Source: Euptelea pleiosperma | Lineage: Eukaryota > Streptophyta > Magnoliopsida > Ranunculales > Eupteleaceae | Direction of reading: 5' to 3' | DNA: 64,000 bases | Assembly: GCA_035048495.1 (NCBI GenBank) | Contig: CM068545.1 | Coordinates: 20,742,741-20,806,740 of the forward strand | Shown here: positions 24,201 to 35,400 of the stretch, piece after piece | Position numbering within the stretch: the stretch's first letter is position 1 | Layout: each line of letters opens with the position of its first letter | Made by a program: the position numbers and the translations under genes | The notes under the pieces: generated by a model | What the model saw: only the letters and a program-made list of their open reading frames with translations | Databases searched by the model: none | Told to the model about the DNA's origin: nothing

Positions 24201-27200
24201 GAGGAGGTGAACCTTGGAATCAAAGAAAATCCGAGGATAACCTACATCGGTTCAATGCTAACACCGGAAGAGAAAGAAAAAATAACAAAGTTCCTCACAG
24301 CAAACAAGAGCGCATTCGCCTGGTCACTTGAAGAGATGTCGGGAATCGATTCCGAAGTCTCCTGCTACAAGCTGAACGTCGATCCAAAGTATCCTCCGGT
24401 GAGGCAGAAATCGAGGAGGATGGCACCCGAGAAACAGATAGCTATACGGGATGAGATCGATGGGTTGCTAAAGGCAAGATTCCTCAAGGAGATAAGTAAC
24501 CCGAGGTGGCTGGCCAACATAGTTGCAGTGCCCAAGAAGAACGGCAAGATCAGAGTGTGCATCGACTTCACAAATTTGAACAAGGTGTGTCCCAAAGACC
24601 CCTATACGGGATGAGATCGATAGGTTGCTAAAGGCAAGATTCCTCAAGGAGATAAGTAACCCGAGGTGGCTGGCCAACATAGTTGCAGTGCCCAAGAAGA
24701 ACAGCAAGATCAGAGTGTGCATCGACTTCACAAATTTGAACAAGGTGTGTCCCAAAGACCCCTATCTGCTGCCAAGGATCGACCAGCTGGTGGATGCAAC
24801 CACAGGGTACCAAATGCTATCCTTCATGGATAGATATTTATGGTACAATCAGATCCCACTATGGCCCAGACAACGAGAAAATGGCCTTCACGACCGAGCA
24901 AGGTGTGTTTTGCTATACAGTAATGCCATTTGGATTGAAGAATGCGGGAGCAACCTACCAAAGACTGGTGAACAAGATATTCCACGACTTGATAGGGGCA
25001 TCGATGGAGGTCTACATAGACGATATGATCGTCAAAAGTAAGCAAAGCGCAACGCATATGGATGATTTAGAGCAGACCTTCCGTAGGCTGCACCAACATT
25101 AGATGAAACTCAACCCGTCAAAATGCACGTTTGGCGTCACTTCTGAAAAATTCCTAGGATACCTCATATCTCGGCAAGGAATTGAGGCAAATCCAGAACA
25201 GATTCGGGCCCTGACAAACATGCCTTCCCTGAAGAATAAAAAGGAAGTCCAGAAGCTGGCAATAAGGATAGCCGCGCTAAACCGTTTCATTTCGAGATCA
25301 ACTGATAAGTGCAAGCCGCTCTTCCGCCTATTCAAGAAGAATGGCGTCTTTGAATGGACGACCGAATGCGAGCTGGCCTTCAAGAAGGTGAAGGAGTATT
25401 TAGCCCAACCTCTTACCCTATCCCATCCTGAGCCGGGGGAGGCCCTAGGACTATACCTTGCAGCTACGGAAGAGTCGGTGAGCGCGGTGCTATTTCGTAA
25501 AACAAATGGAGGGAAGAAACCCGTCTACTTCGTCAGTAAAGCCTTGGTGGAGGCCGAGACCCGATATACTACGCCGAAGAGGGCCGCACTCACCCTTGTC
25601 TCCGCATCTAGGAGATTGAAACCATATTTTGAAGACCGGGAGATCACCGTCTACACCAAGCATCCCCTGAAAACTATACTTGGAAAGATGGACCTCTCGG
25701 GAAGAATGGCGAAGTAGGCCGTGTACCTAGCTCAGTATGACATACGCTATGAGCCACGCACCTCTGAGAAAGGCCATGCCTTGGTTGGCTTCCTCGCAGA
25801 TTTTTCTGTCCAGGATACGCCAGCACCCGGGGACGGAGGTACAAATGTACTACCACTCCCAGAGGTTCCAGTAGCTCTGAGAAACCAAGGGGGATGTAAG
25901 TTGTTCACCGACAAATTGGCAAACAACAAAGATTCAGGGGTCGGGATAGTACTAATATCCCTAGAGAACCTATATATGGAAAAGGCCATCAAGCTCAGAT
26001 TTAAAGCCCCAAACAACGAGGCCAAATACGAAGCTGTGGTGGCCAGGCTGACCCTAGCCCGCGATCTTAACATAGCCGACCTAGACCTCTATAGCGACTC
26101 CCAGCTCATGGTAAGTCAGTACGGTGGAACCTTCCAAACAAGGGACGGCAGAATGGGAGCATACCTAGCGATTGTAAAGGACCTGGCCAGGGAGTTCAAG
26201 AGGGTTACTTTTCACCAATTGCCACGCCACGAAAATCGGCACGCGGATTCCCTAGCATACTTGCCCACTATGATAGATGGGACCATCTCAAGGAAGATAT
26301 CAGTGGAATATCAAGAGCGACCCAGTATTCGTCTTTCCGAGGATTAGAAGATACTAGATGATGAGCAACTGGGCGAGGGTCGAAAGGTCGGCCGCTTCAT
26401 CAACGACCAGACGGCCATTGGCGACCAGACGGCCATCAATGACCAGATGGCCATTGGTGACCAGACGGCCATTGACGACCAGATGGCCGTCGACGAGCAA
26501 GCGGCCACCGACGAGCAGCCAACTAGGAGTCTGCAGGGGGTGCAAAACCAGCAAGCGGCCGCTAGCCAGCAAGCGGCCGCTAGCCAGCAAGCGGCCATTT
26601 ATCAGGTGACAACCGAGAGCCAGCAGTCAGACACTGGGGGTGACCCCAGTTGGGTCGAGGAATTACGCTTGTACCTGTCTACTTCACGGCTTCCCAGCGA
26701 GAAATCTAGGGCCCGGAAGATACAACGAGTTGCGGGGAGATACACTATGATAGGTCAAGACCTATATAGGAAATCTACTTTGGGCCCCCTCATGAGATGC
26801 GTCATTCCAAGCGAAGCGGAAAGCATAATGCAAGAAATCCACGCCGGTGAGTGCGGAAACCACTCGGGAGCGAGAACCCTCACCCACAAAGTTATCTTTC
26901 AGGGCTATTTTTGGCCATACATGCAGAAGGACGCCAAGATGTTCGTACGAAAATGCACCAATTGCCAAAAGCATTCACGCATTTTGAAATCCCCAGCAGA
27001 GGAAATGCACCCGGTATTCAGCCCTTGGCCGTTCGCCAAATGGGGCCTAGATATAATGGGACCCTTCCCTAGAGCCCCTGGCAACATCCGCTTCTTGCTA
27101 GTCGCTACCGATTACTTCACCAAGTAGATCAAGGCTGTCCATTGGTGCAAGTCCACACCTCTCACGTCAGAAGATTTCTGTGGGAGAACATTGTGTGCAG

Positions 27201-30200
27201 ATTCGGAGTGCCCCAAGAGATCGTAACCGACAACGGGAGTCAGTTCGACGCTACAGAGATCAAAGTGCTTTGCCAGTCCTTGAACATCAAAAAGAGCTTG
27301 CCCACCTCGAGATTCCCTCAGAGTAATGGGCTCGCCGAGGCGGCAAACAGGGCTATCCTCGACAACTTGAAGAAGCTGGAACGAGCCAAAGGCAGATGGG
27401 CGGAAGAACTTCGCGGCGTCCTTTGGGCTTACCGGACCACACCTCAACGGACCACCAAAGAATCACCTTTTTCCTTAGCTTACGGCGCTGAGGCAGTAAT
27501 CCCCACTGAGGCGTTGATTCCTACATCTAGGTCTAAAGCCATGGAGGCAGGTCACAATGACGAGATTTTAGCCCGCGACAAGGATTTGTTGGAGGAACGA
27601 CGGGAGCAAGCGGCGTTAAAGCTCGCCAACTACCAGCGGAGAATCAAGAGATCCTTTGATAGGTGAGTCAGAAGATGAACTTTCAAGCTCGGGGACCTCG
27701 TGCTTAGAAAAGTATTCGATAACACAAAGGAGGCTGGTAGCGGAAAGTTGGGAGCAAACTGGGAAGGCCCTTACATCGTGGATCATATCGGACAACAAGG
27801 AGTGTATTTCTTAAAAGCTAGTGAAGGAGATGTACTAGAAAGGCCTTGGAATGTCTTCAATTTACGCATCTTTTATCAATGAAATACGATCTTGTTCGGT
27901 TTTGGCAACAATTCAGCTATAAAATAGTCAAAAAGTAAGTCCTCTTAGAAGGCCGATGTGTCTTTACATCGAGAGTTATAATGACCCCGATGCACAGACC
28001 ATCGAACAGATCAGATTTGCACTCAGCCTCTCAGAAGGCAGATGTATCCGACTGCCGATCAGTACGCTGACGCGGAAGGAATATTACCCAGCAATAGTCC
28101 CAACCAGTGGGAAAATGCATTTCGACGGGCCAAGAAAAGTCCTATCAAATAAGCTAGGATTCCTGACAGCCCGCAGGATACCCCATCAAAAATAAGTTCT
28201 CTCAGAAGGCCGATGTGTCTTTACATCAAGAGTTATAATGACCTCGATGCACATAACATTAAACAGATCGGATTTGCACTCAGCCTCTCTGAAGGCAGAT
28301 GCATCTGACTGCCGATCAGTACGCTGACTCTGGCGGGAGGAATATCACCTAGCAATAGTCCCAACCAGTGGGAAAAGGCATTTCGACGGGCCAAGAAATG
28401 ACCTTGCACTTAGGAAAGTCCTATCAAATAGGCCAGGATTCCTGACAGCCCACAGGATACCCTATCAAAAGTCAGTCCTCTCAGAAGGCCGATGTGTCTT
28501 TACATCAAGAGTTATAATGACCCCGATACACAGACGATCGAACAGATCATATTTGCACTCAGCCTCCCAGAAGGCCGGTGTATCTGACTGCCAATCATTA
28601 TGCTGATCCCTGCGGAAGGAATATTGCTCAACAGGAATCCCAATTGATGTGAACAAACACCTCAAATAGATCGAGAAGTGACCTAGCACTCATAAACAAG
28701 TCGTCTGCTCACCAGGCGGCTCCACAACAGTTGGGCCATCTGCTCACTTGACGGCTCCGGAGTAGTTGAGCCGTCTGCCTGACAGATGGCTCCGGAACAG
28801 TTGAGCCGTCTGCCCGATAGACAGCTCCAGAACAATTGAGCCATCTACCGACCAGGCGGCACCGCAACAGTTGTGCCGTCTGCTCGTCCGACAGCCCCAA
28901 GCAATTTAGCCGTCTGCCTGACGGACGGCTCCAGAACAGTTGATCCGTCCATCCACCAGATGACTCCGGCACAATTGAACCGTCTGCCCAACAGACAAAT
29001 CCAGAGCAGTTGAGCCATCTGCCCACCAGGCGGCTCCACGACAGTTATGCCGCCTGCTCACTGGGCGACTCTAGAGCAGTTGTGCCTTCTGCCCACCAGA
29101 CAGATTCAGAGGAGTTGACCGTTTGCTCATCAGAACACTCTGCCACTACTAGGCCGCCTGCCTATCTAACATTGCACAAAAATTGGGCCAGACAATTTGG
29201 GTGCTTAGAGACCTCGTGATCTGTGAAGATTTGAAATTGGTTCTTACGAGTACGCTGAAGCAACGACGAGGAGAAAAAGATCTCAGAACATCTCGACTCG
29301 AGATTCGAAGGCTAGACGAAACAAATAAGCAAAAAATTTCCTTTCCTTACAAAAAAAAAAGGCGCCATATGGCATCTATATCTATAAGTCAAGAAATACA
29401 AAAGAGAAATGGGAGAGTGAGCTCAAGACTCCATCGGAGGATCATCTTCGGGAGTTGGGGCATCAACCGCAGCCACGCCGACATCATAGCCGATTTGGTA
29501 GCCAGAGTGATAGGCCGCGTCCTGGAGAACCAACGACTCAGCCTTAACAGCCTTCACCTCAGCCACTAACTTCCCGATGAGGATCTGGCTCTCACTCAAT
29601 AAAGATTGGGCATCCGCCGTCTGAGCCCGAGCTGCCGAGATGTCCATTGAGAGACGGTCGCGCTGCTTCTCGAGATCAGCGCGGGCCAAGTCTGCCGATG
29701 CCCGGGACTCCCTGGCCTCCATCAGCTCAGCCTCCATCTTGGAGAGGGCATCCTCAGCTTTCCTCTTCCCCTCGCGCTCCTCAACTAGCTGGGAACGGTT
29801 CAGGTTGAGGTTGTAGGCGGCGTTTCTCTCCCTCTCCAGGGCCTCCGTCAGCTTGACCTGTAGCCTTGTGATTTCCTGGTCACCAGACTCAACCCGAGTC
29901 GAGAGTTTCCCCTCTCGCTCTAGAGCCAGGTGGAGCTGGTTGCGAAGATCATCTGTAAAATCGCGCAGTCCTAGGAAAGCAGCAATGCTCTGCAAAATAA
30001 ACCACAGAGTTAGCCAAGGCAACACAAAATCCAAAGAGAAGCCTACAGAGAAGAGACGAAGATTACCTCAATGATTCCCCGACTAACGCTATTGTAGGCT
30101 GCAAAGGAGTCAGAAGACATAGCATATCGGAGCCGGTCCCGGGGCAGACAGAGTTGCTCAATCATATGCACTGCCACGTCGGGATCCGTCGTAGAGCACT

Positions 30201-32414
30201 CCCCGGTAATCGGGATGCCCCCTGGTATATAACCAAAGGACATTATGTAAGGACCTACTGGGGAGACATGCCTAGAGGAAGGACCCGCCTCCGACTGGGT
30301 CTCAAGATGCTCAAAACGAGCGTTGTAAGGCTCATTCGTGAAAATCTCTTTAGTAGGGGGCAAAGTCTCTACAAAAATAGTGGATGGAGCGAGAGGAGGG
30401 GCCATCCCTGCAGAAGAACCTGTAGCCACCGTCTGGCCAGCTAGCGAAAAGCCTTCAGACGCCTGACGAGCTGGCGGCATACCACCAGATGGCTGCTCAC
30501 CCACCAGCTCCTCATGACCCCCCGCCTGGTCGCTCGGTGGGGGAGTACCCCAGTAGCTTGAGGCACTTGAAAGGATGTGCCCGTGACCTCCTTTGGCTGG
30601 AAGGCAGGAAGGGGAGGTGGGCCTCCTCTCTTAGACTTGGTCCTCTTCCTCTTCCTTGTCACCTCGGCCTCAGCCTGAGCAGGTGGCTCTGGGGCTATGT
30701 CTTCCTTCACAATTACGGAAGGAGGAACCCAACGAATGGGAACCGCCTGGTAGGGGCATGCTATAGGATCTGGAAAAAGGTAAGACCTGCTGTCCAACTC
30801 GAATCCTTCAACAGAAGTAAGGCCTTGAGAGAGAGTGATCCACTCATCAGGAACGGGGATGTGGATCTGGACGCCCGCGCGGCTGATCTCTCGAGCCCGC
30901 TGATTAGCCGAAAAACCCTTGCTGTCCGTGCGAGGATAGAATAGCCCAACAGGAACCCCGTGCCGCGACGAAGACGGTTCCCCCTCTTGCCTGGCAGGGC
31001 AGGTAGGAGTCCTGGCCTAGGGGTCCGAGCCGTAGTAGACCGGAGTACTACTACCAGGCTGCTGAACTAATGAGGACTGATGTGTCGAATGATGACCCTG
31101 CGGAGAGTAGATCAGAGGGGAATGACCACCAGACGGCTCGCCAGCTGACGGCTCATGACCAATAGATGGCTCACGACCTGATGGCTGACCACCAGATGGC
31201 TGACCACTAGACGCTTGGTCCCCAAGTTGACCGCTGGGCTGCTGCTCGGCCGACGGTTGGTTGGCAGGCGGACGCTCACCTGATGGCAGGATGACAGAGG
31301 GTGGATCACGGAGCCCTGGGCTAGCAGGTGGCGTGGCTGGTCTCTCTTCTAGCCACTACCTCCACTTCAATAGCACGATATCGTAAAAATGGGCAAGGTT
31401 GTCCCGTATGGACTCTGTGATCTTGACCCTCCTAGTTACCAGAGCTGTAAGTGATATTCGCTCAAAAGTGCTTATTTTAAGCAATTATCCTGTTAGCGTT
31501 ATTGCATTCTCCCACATTAAAATACTCTATTTATCTACTTTTCTACGTAAGAGTCTCTTTTGTTGCGTAGAACACACTTTTCTGGACGAAATGGTATATT
31601 TGCATGCATTAAACACATTTTCGAAAGTCTAGACATGAAGTCATTCTGATAGAGTCTCATTACGCGCTTCTTCTGTCGCAGGAAACCCCGATGGGACGAT
31701 TCTCGAGACTTGTGGGCCCAAATCGATCATGAGAGCCCATTATCAAAGCTTAAAGAGCCCACATGCTATGACTAGAAGATATGGGCCAAATAGGGGCTGA
31801 ATCAGAGGACCAAAAAGCCGGCCCAAATAACGAAGAGAGCAGGAGAGCCAATGACCAAGAGACGGACCAAAGCGTTTAAAGCCACATGAGTCAGCAAAGA
31901 ATGATAGTCGACTCTACTGGAGAAGCGTGAGGATGGTCACAGTGAAGACCAGGGTTCCAGACCCTCCGCCAGTGCTTTTTTCCATTTTTTTTGATACTTT
32001 TTCTCTCATCTCTCCTTATTCTCTCTCTCTCTTCATCTCTCGGTCCTCGAATCTACTGACCTAACCCCAGAACTCCTGCCCATCAGCTCTATCTCATCTC
32101 CCTTAGCTTTCTGACTGTTGGATCTTCCATCGGACCGTTGGATCTTCAATCGGACCGTTGGATCTCTTTAGATCCGTCGATCCACCAATCTGAGTCCCAA
32201 TCAAGTCACCATCCATCCGATCGCCATCAGAATGTCTATCACATCATCTTGTGAGACGATGGACATCATCAGTCCATGTGGGCCAATAGCCGGGCCCATC
32301 ATCATCGACCCGCTGTCCGACCAGTTAGTGGACCCCGTGAATTTCAAAATAATTTTAATAAAAAATGGGGGGTCCACTAATTGGGGAGATTCCCCATCAT
32401 AAAGTAGGTTTTTA

Positions 32415-32457
<43 letters not shown>

Positions 32458-35400
32458 ATTCAAAAAATACCCTATTTCCATTAATGGAAATAGGGAGCTT
32501 TATAAGAGGAGGGAGAAGGGTTCGTTCGAACCCTAATCCCCCCCCTTTCTCTTCCATTCTCTCCCCCTATCAATCCCGCACGGATCCCACCTCTCTTGGC
32601 GGCTGTTTTTCCTCGACTTCTCCTCCATCTTCGTCATCTTCTTCATCATTTTTCCACCGGAGTTGCAGCCTGCAACTCCGGCCACCACTGCAACATCTCT
32701 TTGGCCCACGCCCTCATATTTTCTCCCCCTCATTCTATTTTCTCTAGCTATCAAGCCATCACCACCAGTTTGGGTGGCGATCCCATTTCCGTCTCCTCTC
32801 TTGCTGCCTCTCCAACCCGCCTGCAAGGCCTAAAACTTGGCAGCGCCTCCACTCAACAACCGATCTCATCCTTCCATGCATGGCTATCAATCCCACCTGT
32901 AGCTCGCACCACAGCAACAGTAGCAACTCCCCCTAGCCGATCGGTAAGTTCTTCTTCTTCTGCCTCTTCTAACAAGAAAACTTCCATTACCGGAGTTGCA
33001 GACCTGCAACTCCGGTCGTTCTGAAATAGCACCGCCTCTGCCGTCCTCACCTTGGACTCCAGTCCACCATTAAAGCCTCTCCCCACCTACTGCTATCACG
33101 GCCTGCAACCTTTGCAGGCCGACCTTCTCTAGTCGTGTTCACTGATCTACAACCTCCACACAACCCATCCTCAACGTGATCTGGAGTTGCAGGTTCACCG
33201 TCTCCTTCATCACCATCACGACCTGCAACTCTGAGTTGCAGGTCCGCCCTCATATTTTCTCCCCTCTCATCTCAACTCCTCTCTTCACCGTTCTTTCTCC
33301 CTTGAGAAAAGGAGAGCAAAAACAAGAAAAAAAAATATATATATATATTTTCAAGATCACCGGAGTTGCAACCTGCAACTCCGGCGAGCACCATTGAAAC
33401 CGGCGACCTTCTTCTTTCTCTTTCCTTCTCTCCATCCCTCAAGCAAACCCAGCCACCGTCACCCTCCTCCTCTTCTTCACCGTTCCACAAACAAAAAGAA
33501 AAAAAAAAGAACCAAAAAAGAGAAGAAGAAGAGGACGTCTGCCCTCCACCTCGCCTTCACATCAGTCTCCACTTGCAGCAACCAGCGCCTCCATCATCAC
33601 CGACTCCTACCTGCTGGAGTGCCAGCCCAGCTCGCCAGCAACCACCAAGGGTTCTCACTCTTGATGGCTCCTTCCACGGTCTCAACTCCATCATGGCCGA
33701 CCTACTACAAGTCCAAATTTGATCTCCTCCGTCGATGCCAAACTCTGATAAGTCCTATGGTAATACTCTCCTCTCTAAACTCAATCACTCAATTCTCTCT
33801 CTAAGCCTTTCCACTTTCTCTCTCTAGAATAGACCTCCTCTCTCTCTACCTTTCTCTCTCTATCTCCCTTCTATTTCATGCTTTCTAGTTAATTTTTGAA
33901 ATTTATTTATGCACCAATCAGTTTCAAGATTATTGTAAGTTACTTTTCATTTGAATAAAGATGGTTAATTTCTTTAGTTTTGCTTATTATATTATGTTCT
34001 TCCTATTTTCTCTCTCATCATTTTAGCAGATAATGGTTCACTCTAAAATTTATAAAATCAATCATATTTTAATCCCGTGATCATCATTCTCACCCTTCAA
34101 TCTCTTCTTTTTAGCAATTTTTGAGAAAAACCCGTCATTTTATGTCCTTGATTTGCATGAACTAATCCCGAGTGCGGATCGACATCCGACACGAATCCCT
34201 ATACAAAAGCTCATATTTTGCAGGATAATCGGATCAAATTACAAATATTATTGAGATTAGGGTTTCCGTAACCAACGACGCGGAAAAACCCTACTTTCAG
34301 TAAGCACAAACAACAAGAAGAAGTTAGTAAGAGAAAGGGAAGTAAGATCCATTAAAAGTCAATGAAGATGGCCTCGGGGCGGGTCATACCCTCCAAGTTA
34401 AAGTGTGTCGGCACCCTGGGAGAAGATGGGCCACCCCGAGCTGAATCTCCATATTCCCAACCCCCACTCACGAGCAGGGGATCATCCCTCCAATTCTTGT
34501 GAGTGTTGGGTAAACCATCAACAAACCCCTTCTTGTCAGGCCTCACAGCTAGGCTACAAAACCAGTGTTTGAAGCCACGGACTGTTGTACTCTTGATATA
34601 GTAGACCGCGTCTATCTCCGCGACTCCAATCCTCGTTTGACGAGTATCATTGAAGAACATGACCCGATCCAGCAGACTATAGAAATTTTGATGCAACTGG
34701 CCAGGAGCCCTATCATAGAAGGTCAAGAGCTCGCGGACCAATGGAGGCAAGGGGAAAGTCAACCCTACCTCTAGCCGAGCAAAACAGATACTGATCTGCT
34801 CTGACTCAGCCACATCTTCGCCTAGGAGATGCTCGCGTTGCACGGTGATGTAACTGGGACTAGCGTAGTTGCGAGCTATCTCAACCACGCCCGTACCCGC
34901 CACGCCAGCAGATTCAGGAGGGTTTGGAGCCACTTCGTCAGCCCCCGATCTCCCAGATGACTGATCTGTGGAACCACCTTCCCTCATGGTTGGGTTCCAA
35001 TCAACACCCGCGAAGGTAGATGGTTCGTCCCTACCACCGGATGACTCAGAAGATGAAGAAACCACCTGGCGGCCGTGTCGACTCCTTACCATGTTAAAGA
35101 CGAGCTATCGAGCGAGCTGGCGGCTTGACGTGAGGAAGAAAGATCACTTGGAGCCAGGGAATAGAAGAAGAAGAGACAAAGTTGAAAGTGAATTCTAAAA
35201 TGACTCAAATGTGTTTTTATAGTGGGGACACCTGGAGTTAACAAAAATAAGAATGGCATTAGAGAAACTCTCGGGCCACAACAATAAAGAGCATACAAGC
35301 AAGTGCCTTCTCACGAAGGAGATTCTATCCGACGGGGTACCTCAGACGGAGACAATTAGGCTGCCAACCAGCTGGCGGCAGGCACTATCCACGATCTCGG

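Larger units (their letters stand above)
31452..34299. mobile_element. Solo LTR (2.85 kb) in the antisense gene
   Basis: TG...CA ends (TGATATTCGCTC to CTACTTTCA) are flanked by GTAAG at 31447-31451 and 34300-34304, an exact 5-bp TSD. No internal domain or second LTR is seen. It holds a TATAAGAGGAGG box (32501), a 37-bp poly(A) run (32418-32454), CT-rich leader-like sequence and three strong hairpins. Removing it restores continuity of the Tat antisense gene. Lineage is not assigned; the large LTR suggests a Ty3 element. Short open frames in it are low complexity. Confidence 0.8.

Noticed and set aside
28709..29039. Minus-strand frames with repeats of GRWLNCSG type
   Set aside because: Direct translation of the 36-bp minisatellite; both strands are open for the same reason.
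32484..33804. Ser/Pro-rich open frames within the solo LTR
   Set aside because: Low-complexity CT-rich leader; overlapping frames on both strands, no motif.
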